A stretch of 64,000 bases of DNA from Chitinophagaceae bacterium (GTDB lineage: Bacteria > Bacteroidota > Bacteroidia > Chitinophagales > Chitinophagaceae). The notes below the pieces were generated by a model. The model was not told where the DNA came from and ran no database searches. It saw only the letters and a program-made list of their open reading frames with translations. Location of the stretch: assembly GCA_016719015.1 (NCBI GenBank), contig JADKAZ010000005.1:1-64000 (forward strand). Direction: 5' to 3'. Below, one piece after another: positions 43,265 to 54,209 of the stretch. Position 1 is the first letter of the stretch; each line of letters opens with the position of its first letter. Position numbers and translations under genes: made by a program.

Positions 43265-46200
43265 TTATCTTATCAGTGTTACAGTTCCTTTTTTAGTAAT
43301 CACCTTGTTATCCTTACTTACTCCCTCAATCATCCAAACATATACTCCGGCAGGCTGCTCCCGGCCGGATATTTTACCATCCCAACCGTCATTCAGTCTC
43401 GTTGTGGAAAATATCAACTGGCCCCACCGATTGAAGACCCTGAAGTAATTATAGCTTTTGATGCCAACAGGATAAGGAGTGAATTTGTCATTCTTTCCGT
43501 CATTATTCGGAGTAAACCCGGTTGGTACATAAATTTCAGGCCCTTTATATACTCTTATTTTTACATAGCCTTCACCTTTACAACCTTCTTCTGTTACGCC
43601 AACAACCTGGTAAGTTATTTCCTCACCAACGGCACCAACAGTAACTATTGGGTTCGCAATATTAGGATTACTTAAACCCCCTGCAGGTGTCCAGGTATAA
43701 TTTACCCCTGCTGAGGTAGCCAATAATTGGAATTGATCTCCGGCATGAGCTGTTGTATCAAACGGAAATGTGTTTATCCGCATTGGCCTTGAAACAACCA
43801 CTTTCACATCATCTGTCACTAAAGACCGGCACCCAATCGCATCTATGACTGACAAAGTATAAGTTGTTGTGATAGTCGGAGTGGCAACCGGGTTAGCTAT
43901 AGATGGTGTGCTGAGGTAAATAGCCGGTGACCAGATATACTGAAAGCCCCCTGTACCCTGCAAAGTGTAACTCTGTCCATAACAAATATCTCCATCAGGT
44001 CCTGCATTGGGAATCGGTGCATTATTCACATTGACTATCACAGTGTCAGTGGTAGTACAGCGACCCAGAGTAGCAGTAACTATGTATTGTGTGCTGATGG
44101 AAGGGCTGGCAACCGGATTCGGAATCGAAGTACTGCTTAATCCATTCCCCGGTGACCATGAATATATCGTTGCGTTTGAAACAGCATTTAGTTGAATAGA
44201 TGTTCCATTACAAATGGTCGGGTCGGTCAAAGGCGTCAGAAAAAGATTTACTGTTAACCCCACTGTTGTATTGAAAGATGTGGTACAACCAAAATTATCC
44301 TTTACTGTAACTGTATATGTGCCCGGTGAAACATTAAATATATTAGATGCCTGGAAACTTATTCCATCAAGAGCATAAACATAGTTTGCATTGCCGCCAT
44401 TGGCATTTACTGTTATCCGGCCATCATTTCCTCCATCACAACTGGCATTTGTATTTAAAGAAGCAGCAGTAAGCAGCGCAGGTTCAGTGACGGATACCAA
44501 GCTTGTTATTAAACAATTATTGGCATCCCTTATAGAAACTGTGTAATTACCAGCAGCTACATTAAAAGTACTGCCCCCTTGCCAGCTGGTACCCCCATCA
44601 ATAGAAAACAGGTAAGGAGATACACCGCCAGCCGGAGACACATTAATAATACCATTATTCTCGCCATTACATACAACAGGTACTGTTGATGTTGCAGCAG
44701 TAAGTGCCGTTGGTTCTGTGATAGTAACTGGTTGAGAACCCTGGCAACCATTACCGGAGCGATAAAAAACAGTATAAGAACCTGCAACAAGGCCGGTAAA
44801 ACTATTACTGGCCTGCCATATTACTCCATCTAATGAATATTGGAACGGTGCCACACCTAATACAGGTTGTGCTACAGTTATTGTTCCTGTTGCACCGCCA
44901 TTACATAAAGCATCTGTTTTACTGACTGTAGTTGTAATAACAGGTCCGTCTGCTACGCTTACATTAATAAGATTGGTGATACAGCCGGGTGCATCTCTTA
45001 CCACAACTGTATGTGGACCCGAGCTAACATTCGTAAAAGTAAAAGGTGATGCTCCGGGGACAAATGGACCTCCATCCAGCGAAAAAGTATAAGGCCCTGT
45101 TCCATTAGTGGGTGTTACTGTAATTGTTCCGTTGGAAGCTCCATTACAAACGGTGGCAGTTGAAGCTGTACTAGCAAGAAGTGGCGGGCCTGATGAAACA
45201 TCTGCACTAATCGACCGGGTGCAGCCAACAATATCCCTGATTACAACTGTATGCGTACCAAAAGAAACACCAGTAAAAATATATGGGTTGGAACCAGTTT
45301 GAAAAACACCCCCATCCAATGAAAATTCGAATGGAGCCGTCCCGAATGTAGCAGTAGCAGTTATGGTTCCATTATTAACTCCCTGGCAGGATACAGGTAT
45401 GGTGCTTGTTGTTCCATTAACACCAGGACCTGCTGAAACATTGATATTAATAACATTACTGCACCCGATATTATCATAGATAGTAACTGCATGCAGTCCG
45501 GAGGCAACATTTGTAAAAGTATAAGGGCTTGCACCGGCCACTACCGGTCCACCATCTAATTGCCAGGTAAAAGGAGCCACACCTGCTGTAGCAGTTGCGG
45601 TAACACTCCCGTTAGCAATCGCCGCACAGGACGATGCTGTGGAAGAAGTAAAACCTGTAACCCCTGTACCTGTAGCCACATTTTCAATAATAACGTTGGT
45701 TTGACAACCAGTGGCATCATAAACAACTATATTATGATTACCACTATTCACATTGGTGAAAGTATAAGGGTTGGGGCCGGGTACTGCCGGAAATCCATCT
45801 AACTGAAAAAGATAAGGGCCCACTCCATTGGTTGCTGTAACAGTAATAGAGCCGGTTGATACTCCTGCACAGGCTGTGGGTGTGGATGAGGTATTGACAG
45901 TTAAAGAATTATTTCTGCTAATTGTTACATTAATGGTACTGCTGCATGTTCCCGTGGGATCTGTGACTACAACAATATGCGGACCCGGACCCACATTCGT
46001 AAATGTATATGGGCTTCCACCACTAACCGGAGTGCCGCCATCCAGTTGAAAAAGATAGGGCGGTGGTGCTGTACCGGGTGGAACAGTTACCGTTATTGTT
46101 CCTGTGGATGCATAACATTCAGTATTTGTATTCGTGGTAGTAGCATACAAATCAGGATCTGAACTTTTTGTAACTCTTACCGTATCGGTTCCAAATATTT

Positions 46201-47262
46201 CTATAGCGGGGTTATCAAATTTTGAATAAACAGACCTGACAATATATGTTACTGTTGAGCCCACAACGGGGCATACATTTGGGAAAGAAGCCTCTAATAT
46301 TCCATTACCTAAACTTGTTGTTGTTCCTGTTACAAGTACAGTTCCGCTAAGATCACACAGTTCTACCCTTTTAAAAAGGGAAGCACCTGCAGCAGGAACA
46401 AAACGATATGCTTCCTGCATTCCGGGTGTTCCCCATGGTGGATCCGATGCCCGCCTGTTATTACCATCAATGCCTGGTTACGGTCATAATTTTGAATACC
46501 AATCATAGCACGGCCATCGTTCCAGGCGGTACAAGGCTGCTTGCTAAAAACAAGTACTTCAATAATACCTGTTGATTCATACAGCACTACCTGGTGAGTG
46601 TTTTCAATCAGCAAATTGCAACCACCATTATTATAATACAATGGCATTTCAAAAAAGCTTACTATCCATTTTCGATGTGGTGCCACTCCGATGGCCTGGT
46701 ATTGTATCCTTCTATTAGGCGAAGTGGGCTCTTCAGGATTCAAATCATGATAGGGCCCCATTATCAAAGCCCTGTCGTATAAACTGCTGGGTAAATTCTC
46801 CGGTGTTCCGGATAAAGCACTTAGTCCAAAAAAATCTCTAAGGATGCCGAAGTGTGTTTGAGTACCCGCATTTGATGCATCAAAAGACACTACACCATTA
46901 GGGCTAACAATAAGGTTATTATAAGTGACCCCATAAAAAGGAAATGGAAAACCAATATTGAATGCTGAACTGTAAAAATCATCAATCAGCAGGTTGGCAG
47001 AAGTACCTCCAGGATCATTGGGTTGTACATATACCGGGAAACAACCTGATGGTGTTTCTCCAATTGGGTTTACTGTATAAGAACCAGACTGAATATGTAT
47101 GTCAGGGATCTTTGCTTTTAACGTAAAACAATTTGCAGGAGTGCAGAGTGGAATCAGGGTATCTTTTGTGCAACTGAACGAAAAGCTTTGCGCCCAAACG
47201 GGTACATAGAAAATAAAAGTGAGGAAAAGGAGAACCAGATACTTCGTCAGATTGCTTCTCAT
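43265..47262 (-). CDS. surface protein A: eight SprB-type repeats and a type B T9SS sorting domain; frame broken once
   Basis: This is a giant secreted protein (about 1,330 residues when joined). The start is at MRSNLTKYLVLLF, a signal peptide ending near 'VPVWAQ'. A ~330-residue N-terminal domain follows, also present in the three paralogues ('ALIMGPYHDLNPE', 'VLYESTGIIEVLVFSKQ'). About eight ~80-residue SprB-type modules come next (for example 'YTFSLDGG' with 'FTNVSSGPHTVVVRD'), then Ig-like/PKD-like modules and the gliding-motility C-terminal domain ('YVPTGFTPNNDGKNDKFTPY' and 'FRVFNRWGQLIF'). Secretion is by the type IX system. Between 46457 and 46480 the frame shifts: one added base (for example GGG for GG near 46464) would give 'ALMGNNRRASDPPWG'. 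Adhesion or gliding is inferred from the family. Confidence 0.88.
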
Positions 47263-47310
47263 AACGGAATAATAAGGATAAGAGGTTTTAAACAGGTACT
47301 GAATCAGCTT

Positions 47311-47327
47311 ACAAGGTACACAAAATA
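47311..47327 (-). promoter_or_regulatory. conserved 17-nt promoter-like element of surface protein A
   Basis: ACAAGGTACACAAAATA (plus strand) is read as TATTTTGTGTACCTTGT on the coding strand. Nearly the same 17 nt occur 46-51 nt before the starts of surface proteins B and C. TACCTTG resembles the -7 box. Confidence 0.6.
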
Positions 47328-47397
47328 CTGTGGCAAAGGAAAAGCACATTGCTTTGGTTATCAATAATTGCACCAGGCTTGTATATTCTGGTTACGA

Positions 47398-47429
47398 AAA
47401 AGCCCCATCATAGTTTAAAGATGGGGCTT
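47398..47429 (-). terminator. terminator after surface protein B
   Basis: AAGCCCCATC (47400-47409) pairs with GATGGGGCTT (47420-47429) and is followed by T residues on the minus strand. Confidence 0.88.
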
Positions 47430-47447
47430 AAATTTATGCATCAACTA

Positions 47448-50400
47448 TCACCGTATCAACGCTACAGTTCCTTTTTTGGTTATCACCCTGTCATCTTTAG
47501 TGACCCCCTCTATCATCCACACATAAGCTCCGCTTGGCTGATCTCTTCCACCCAATTTACCATCCCAACCATCATGCAGTTTAGTGGTGGAAAAGATTAA
47601 CTGCCCCCAGCGGTTAAAGACCCTGAAGTATTTGTAACTCTTGATACCAACAGGAAACGGTGTGAACTTATCGTTCTTACCATCTCCATTGGGAGTAAAG
47701 CCGGTGGGCACATAAATGTCCGGGCCTTTGTACACTCTTACCGTTACATAACCTTCGCCTCTGCAACCAGCAATCGTGGAAGTAATAACCCGGTACTGCA
47801 CCACATCACCAATTGCACCTGCCGTTACAATCGGGTTGGCAATGTTAGGATTACTAAGACCTGTTGCCGGTGACCAGGAGTAGTTAATTACATCACTGTC
47901 TGATGGCACTGCCAGCAACTGGAACTGATCGCCATTATAACCCACTGTATCGTAAGGAAATGTTTTTACTTTAATGGGTGGTGTAACATCTATCCTCATC
48001 TGGTCAGTTGTGAGTGAAGCACATCCGTTGATATCTGATAAAATTGATAACGTATAAACGATGTCTTTAGCCGGAGTAGATACCGGGTTGGCAACAGAAG
48101 GATTATTTAAATAAGTATTGGGTGACCATGAATACTGTGTACCCCCCGAAGCATTCAGCTGGTAAGTTTGTCCATAACAGATAAAACCATCAGGCCCGGC
48201 ATTGGGTATCGGTGCCGCATTTACATTTACTATCACCGTATCCACACCACTGCAACGGCCAAGAGTGGCGGTTGCATAGTAGGTTGTCGTTACCGTTGGA
48301 TTAGCTACGGGATTTGCAATCGTAGTTGAACTAAGCCCTGTTGATGGTGTCCATACATATTGTGTGGCATTCGATACCAGTTGTAACTGTGTGGAGGTGC
48401 CTTCACAAATAGTCGGGTCTGTTTGTGGAGTCAGGGTAAAGTTGCTGCCCAATACCACCACTGTATTAAAAGTAATAGTACAACCAAGATTATCTTTTAC
48501 AGTAACGGTATAGTTCCCCGGCGCCACGTTAAATACATTTGATGACTGGAAGGTAATTCCATCCAATGAATATTGATAACCCGAATTACCTCCGTTTGCC
48601 GTTACTGTGATCACACCATCATTGCCACCATCACAACTGGCAGCACTGTTAGCAGAAAAAGCAGTTAAGGCCGCCGGCTCAGTTACATTGATTGTTTGAG
48701 TAGTAATACAATTATTTACATCCCGGATAGTAACAGTATAATTTCCTGCTGTCACATTAAACACATTACTGCTTTGCCATGTCGTTCCGCCATCAATAGA
48801 ATATTCATATGGTGAAATACCACCTCCTGAGGTGATAGTGATAATACCATTATTTTGCCCGTTACAAACAACTGGAATCATTGCAACTGTAGCCGTTAAC
48901 ACGGTTGGTTCTGCTACATCTATAGATAAAGTGCCCTGGCAACCATTCGCTTCCCGGTAATAAACTGTGTAAGTGCCTGCCACCAGTCCGGTGAAATTAT
49001 TTGAAGCCTGCCATGTTGTTCCATCCAATGAATATTGATATGGGGCAGTACCGATTGAAGGCTGCACCACAGTAATGGTTCCTGTTGCACCGCCATTACA
49101 CAGTACATCTGTTTTTGTAGCGGTAGTAGTTAACGCAGGACCTGCAGTTACTGTAACGTTGATCGTATTGGTTACACAACCGGCACCATCGGTTACTGTA
49201 ACTGTATGGGGACCGGCCGTAACATTTATAAAAGTATAGGGAGCTGCGCCAGCAACTGCTGTGCCGCCATCCAAAGAAAAAGTATAAGGCGCAATGCCAC
49301 TTGTGGGTGTAACAGTTATCGTTCCGTTAGTAGCACCGCTGCAGGAAGTTGCCGCAGATACTGCATTGGCCGACAATACCGGTCCGGGGGATACAGTAAC
49401 ATTAATAGTACGGGTGCATCCAAAAAAATCTCTGATTACAACTGTATGTGCACCGGCAGAAACATTGGTAAATGTATATGGGTTGGCACCGGCTTGAAAT
49501 GCTCCGCCATCTAATTGATAAGTTAAAGGTGCCATGCCTGCAGTAGCATTAACTAAAATTGAACCGTTTGCAGCTGTTGGGCAGGAGGTAGCTGATGGTG
49601 TTGCTGTACCACTAACACCAAGACCTGCAGCCACTACCGTATTAATTATGTTTGAGACACAACCTGCCGCATCTGTTACAACAACTGTATGCGGGCCCGA
49701 TGTCACATTGGTAAAAGTATAAGGGGCCGGACCTGCCACAGGTGCTCCGCCATCTAATGAGTAAGTATACGGAGCTGTACCGGATGTAGGGGTTACTGTA
49801 ATGAGTCCATTACTAACACCTGTGCAAGCCGTTGGGGAAGGTGTTACAATGGCTGTAATGCCATTGGTAAGATTGACAGTAACATTAATAGTACTGGTAC
49901 AACCACCGGAAGCATCTGTTATAACAACTGTATGCGGGCCTGCAGTTACTCCGGTGAAAGTATGAGGGCTGGCACCGGTAAATGTAATAACACCATCTAA
50001 TACAAAAGTGTAAGGTGGTGTACCTACTCCTGCCGGAACGGTAGCCGTAATGGTACCGCTGGGAGGACCGCAAGCTGTATTAGTTGTAACAGCCGTAGCA
50101 TTAAGACTGTTTGTTCTGTTGATAGTTATGGTATCTAAGCTGGTTAATAATGTAGCCGGATTATCACAAGCAGAAAAAGTGGTTCTGACCACATATTGAT
50201 TGCTGCCCGCAGGCGGACAGAAATTAGTAAAGCTGACATCAAGGAGACCTGCAGTAGTTGTAGCAGTATCGGCAGTAGAAACTACGGTACCGGATAAATC
50301 AAGTAATTCGGAGAGAACATATCTTGAAGGTCCGCTTGATGGTATAAACCTATAACCAGTATTCGTTTCATTCCAGACTGTATTGTTTTTTCCCGGAGCA

Positions 50401-51156
50401 GCTTTTGCCTGGTTTTGTCCCCAGTTTTGTATACCTAAAATTGCCCTTCCTGCATTCACAGTGGCAGTACAATGCTTTTCGTTCTATAAAACTTCAATAA
50501 TACCTGTTGATTCATGGATCACCATTTGTAAAGTATTGGGAGTAGTCAATCCACAGGTTGATCCAAAAACACCAATATTATAATAACTCACAACAAATTT
50601 TCTGCAGGGTGCTGTACCTATTACTTCCCACTGAATTTTTCTGCTTGGTGGGCTGGCAACAGTCCTTGGATCAAGATCAGAATAAGCACCCATAATGGAA
50701 GCTTTAGGATAATAATTGAAGCCTGATGCTACAGATATTACCACCAGCATAAGGGATCGGTTGAGATTGGGTCATGAATTTGCACAAGATGCATTAGCAG
50801 GGTCAAAAGTTATGATCCCATTAGAGCCAACACATTGCTGTATAATTACTTCCGTAAAAACAAAAAGTAAATGGCAGGTTCACAAAAACTATACTATCAT
50901 CTGCATAAATAGTCGTAAGTTCTTTACCGTTGGAGTACTGTATAGGGATAAGGAGTATAAGGCATTAACCAACGCATAGTCGTCTGGATTTTAAATGCGG
51001 TATCCGAAAAGTAAATGTTGAACAAACCTGGTTACAGGCAAGGTTAATTACTGCCCCTCCAATATTTGTTGGAATACAATTTTGAGACTTTGATGTTTCA
51101 GGTAAAAGGAGAAAAGAGCCCATTACAGCAATAAGCTTCAGCAATTTCATTCTCAT
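47448..51156 (-). pseudogene. surface protein B: seven SprB-type repeats and T9SS domain; N-terminal part broken several times
   Basis: It is a paralogue of A and C. From 50459 downward it is intact for about 1,000 residues: seven SprB-type repeats, Ig-like modules and the type B sorting domain ('YVPTGFTPNGDGKNDKFTPF'). The N-terminal domain is damaged. A signal-peptide fragment starts at 51156 ('MKLLKLIAVMGSFLLLP'). The frame is lost between about 50750 and 50990, a middle fragment lies at 50484-50750, and an in-frame TAG at 50484-50486 stands between 'HESTGIIEVL' and 'NEKHCTATVNAGRAILG', which continues in the same frame. Several indels are needed to restore it. It is either a decaying copy or badly called sequence; the concentration of errors here suggests the first or a collapsed repeat. 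Confidence 0.85.
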
Positions 51157-51201
51157 AAAAAAACACAGTTGTTAGTGATTACCAGATGCCGTAAGAAGCC
51201 A

Positions 51202-51218
51202 ACAAGTTAAACAAAATA
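51202..51218 (-). promoter_or_regulatory. conserved 17-nt promoter-like element of surface protein B
   Basis: ACAAGTTAAACAAAATA (plus strand) aligns without gaps to the elements before A and C, 46 nt upstream of the signal-peptide start. Confidence 0.6.
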
Positions 51219-51269
51219 TGGTTTCTGAGCGGCACACCGTCTTGATTTTGCACAAAATCCCGGCCAAGA

Positions 51270-51301
51270 AAAAGCCACCCCCTGTTTAATTAAGAGTGGC
51301 T
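51270..51301 (-). terminator. terminator after surface protein C
   Basis: AGCCAC (51273-51278) pairs with GTGGCT (51296-51301), with T residues following on the minus strand. The stem is short but well placed. Confidence 0.65.
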
Positions 51302-51326
51302 CCAATCATTTTTATATTCTATTTAC

Positions 51327-54084
51327 TTACCGGATCAGGTTGACAGTACCTTTTTTCGTAATTATACGGTCATCTTTAGTTACTCCTTCTATCATCCAGA
51401 CATAAGTTCCTGTTGGCTGTTCCCTGCCGCCAATTTTTCCATCCCAACCATCATGCAATTTGGTAGTGGAGAAAATCAACTGACCCCAGCGGTTAAATAC
51501 CCTGAAATATTTATAACTCTTGATACCAACCGGAAACGGAGTGAACTTATCGTTCTTACCATCACCATTTGGTGTAAAACCTGTGGGCACATAAATATCA
51601 GGCCCTTTATATACTCTTATGGTAACATATCCGGCGCCTTTGCAACCGGCAAGGGTAGAAGTAACAACCTGGTACTGCACCACATCACCAATAGCACCTG
51701 CTGTTACAATAGGGTTGGCAATGTTAGGATTACTAAGACCTGTTGCAGGAGACCAGGAGTAGTTAATTACATCACTGTCTGATGGCACAGCCAGCAACTG
51801 GAACTGATCTCCATTATAACCCACCGTATCGTAAGGAAATGTTTTTACTTTAATGGGTGGCGTAACATCTAACCTAACCTGGTCAGTTACCAAAGAAGCA
51901 CAACCATTCATATCTGAGAGAATAGACAACGTATACGTCATATCTTTTGGCGCACTGGAAATTGGATCAGGGATTAATGGATTGTTCAAATATGTAACCG
52001 GCGACCAGGAATATTGTGTTCCACCTCCTGAACCCTGTAACTGGTATGTTTGTCCATAACAAATAAAACCATCGGGACCTGCATCAGGAACTGGCGCAGC
52101 ATTCACATTTACTATTACCGTATCAGTAATAAAGCAAACACCGAGTGTTGCTCTCACCACATATTGTGTTGTTACAACCGGGTTAGCCACGGGATTATAA
52201 ATTGCCGTATCACTTAAACCAATGCGTGGTGTCCATGCAAAACCTGTTGCGTTGGAGTTTAGTGAAAGTTGTGTTGATGTTCCTTCACAAATAACAGGGT
52301 CTGTTTGGGGTGTGAAAGTAAGATTGTTGTTAAGCCCGACGACAGTATTAAAAGTAGTGACACAACCATTATTGTCTTTGACTGAAACAGTATAGTTACC
52401 GGGTACAACGTTGAAAATATTAGATGCCTGGAAAGTGATGCCATCAATGGAATACAGGTAACCCGGAGAACCTCCAATGGCAGTAATGGTGATTGTGCCA
52501 TCTGCTCCACCATCACAAGTTCCATTTGTAGTAGCAGAAACCGCAGACAGTACCGGCGGTTCCATAATACTAACCGGACTGCTACCCGGGCATATATCTG
52601 ATGAGCGATAAAAGACAGTGTAATTGCCGGCTGCCAACCCGTTAAAAACATTACTGCTTTGCCAGGTAATACCGTCCAGTGAATATTCAAATGGTGCTGT
52701 GCCAATCGTTGGCGGGGTTACAGTAATTGTTCCGGTAGTAGTGCCATTACATAGTGCATCTGTCTTATTGACTGTTGTTGTCATAGCCGGACCTGCCGCC
52801 ACATTTACATTAGCAACAGAAGTACAGCCATTATTATCAGTAATGGTAACCGAATGTGGTCCTGCTGCTAGGCCTGAAAAAGTATAGGGTGCCGGACCCG
52901 TTACACCGGCAGCACCATCCAGGGAAAAGGTGAAAGGAGCTGTTCCGCTGGTTGGGTTAATTGTGATCGTACCATCAGTGGCTCCATTACATAAAGTACC
53001 TGTTGTAGCTGAAGTAACAGTAACACCTGTTGCTCTTGAAACTCTTACTGTATCCGTACCAAATACTTCGGCAAGCGGATCATCAATTTTTGTATAAACC
53101 GAACGGATAATATAAGAATGTAACTCCAGCAGCAGGTACACAAGTATTAGGGAAAGATGCTTCGAGCCTGCCCGGGCCTGCAGGCACAGTTGTTCCTGTG
53201 GCTAAAATTGCACCGCCCAGGTCCACCAACTCTACTCTTTTAAAAAGTGATGCACCTGCGGCAGGTTCAAATCTCCAGCTTTCATTCATAATGGCAGCTC
53301 CCCATGAACCGTTTGCAATTGCAGCTCTGCCGGGAGCCATTATAGACTGTGTTCTAGTCCAATCCTGTATACCAAGAATTGCCCGGCCACTATTCCATCC
53401 GGGGCAAATTTGTTTACTGAATACCAATATTTCTATAACGCCTGTTGATTCATATAAAACAATCTGGTGTGTATTTTCAATTAAAGCATTACATGCAACA
53501 CTGAATAAAGGCACCCTGTAAAAACTTAGTATCCATCGTCTGTGCGGAGCAACACCGAATGTCTGGTACTGGATACGTTGTGTTGGTGATGTACCTACAG
53601 AAGGATCAAGATCATGATAAGGCCCCATTATCATGGCTCTGTCGTATGTAGCACTTGGAAGATCAGCACCTATTGTCCAATGAGCAAAGGCTCCTGCTTT
53701 TGAAACATCAAAACTTATATAACCATTAGTACTTGCAATAAGCTGAGTATAGGTGGCGCCATAAAATTGAAACGGGAACCCTATATTAATAACTGAACTG
53801 TACCGGTCATCTACAGTAAGAGTTTCAGGCGTACCTGCCGGATCATCAGGCTGAACATAAACAGGGGCACAACCGGGTATTGTACTGGTTGGATTTATAT
53901 TGTAGGAGCTTGTGGTTCCATAAATATCTGGTATGATTCCTTTCAACGTAAAACATACCGGGTTACATCCGGGAATGATTGTATCTCTGGTACAAGTAAA
54001 TGCGAAACTCTGTGCATGAATAGTGCCGGAGAGTAGAAGCAAACAGCTTAATGCTGCCAGAAATTTCAGCAGTTGTATTCTCAT
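51327..54084 (-). CDS. surface protein C: three SprB-type repeats and T9SS domain; frame broken once
   Basis: It has the same architecture as A and B but only about three SprB-type repeats. The order is: signal peptide ('MRIQLLKFLAALSCLLLLSG'); N-terminal domain with 'DRAMIMGPYHDLDPS' and 'ALIENTHQIVLYESTGVIEI'; repeats; Ig-like modules ('YSWSPATGLSNPNIANPIVT'); and C-terminal sorting domain. The frame shifts at about 53117-53118. Removing one T (minus strand, 'ACATTCT' to 'ACATCT') joins 'PAAGVTSYIIRSVYTKIDDP', matching paralogue A. Joined length is about 918 residues. Function is inferred as cell-surface adhesion. Confidence 0.88.
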
Positions 54085-54134
54085 ATAAAAGTATGCAGTT
54101 ACTGATCCTAATTACGAGATAGCCAAGCAGGGCA

Positions 54135-54151
54135 ACAAGGTAAAGAAAATA
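54135..54151 (-). promoter_or_regulatory. conserved 17-nt promoter-like element of surface protein C
   Basis: ACAAGGTAAAGAAAATA (plus strand) lies 51 nt before the start of C and matches the elements of A and B at most positions. Confidence 0.6.
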
Positions 54152-54209
54152 TTGATTTAGGCAGCATCAGGCAACTTGATTGTGCAGAAAAAAAGCCAGT
54201 CTTTACCTA

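Noticed and set aside
43265..54084. Regular ~240-nt repeats as a CRISPR or satellite array
   Set aside because: The periodicity is protein-coding (SprB-type modules), in frame, and without short identical repeats and spacers.
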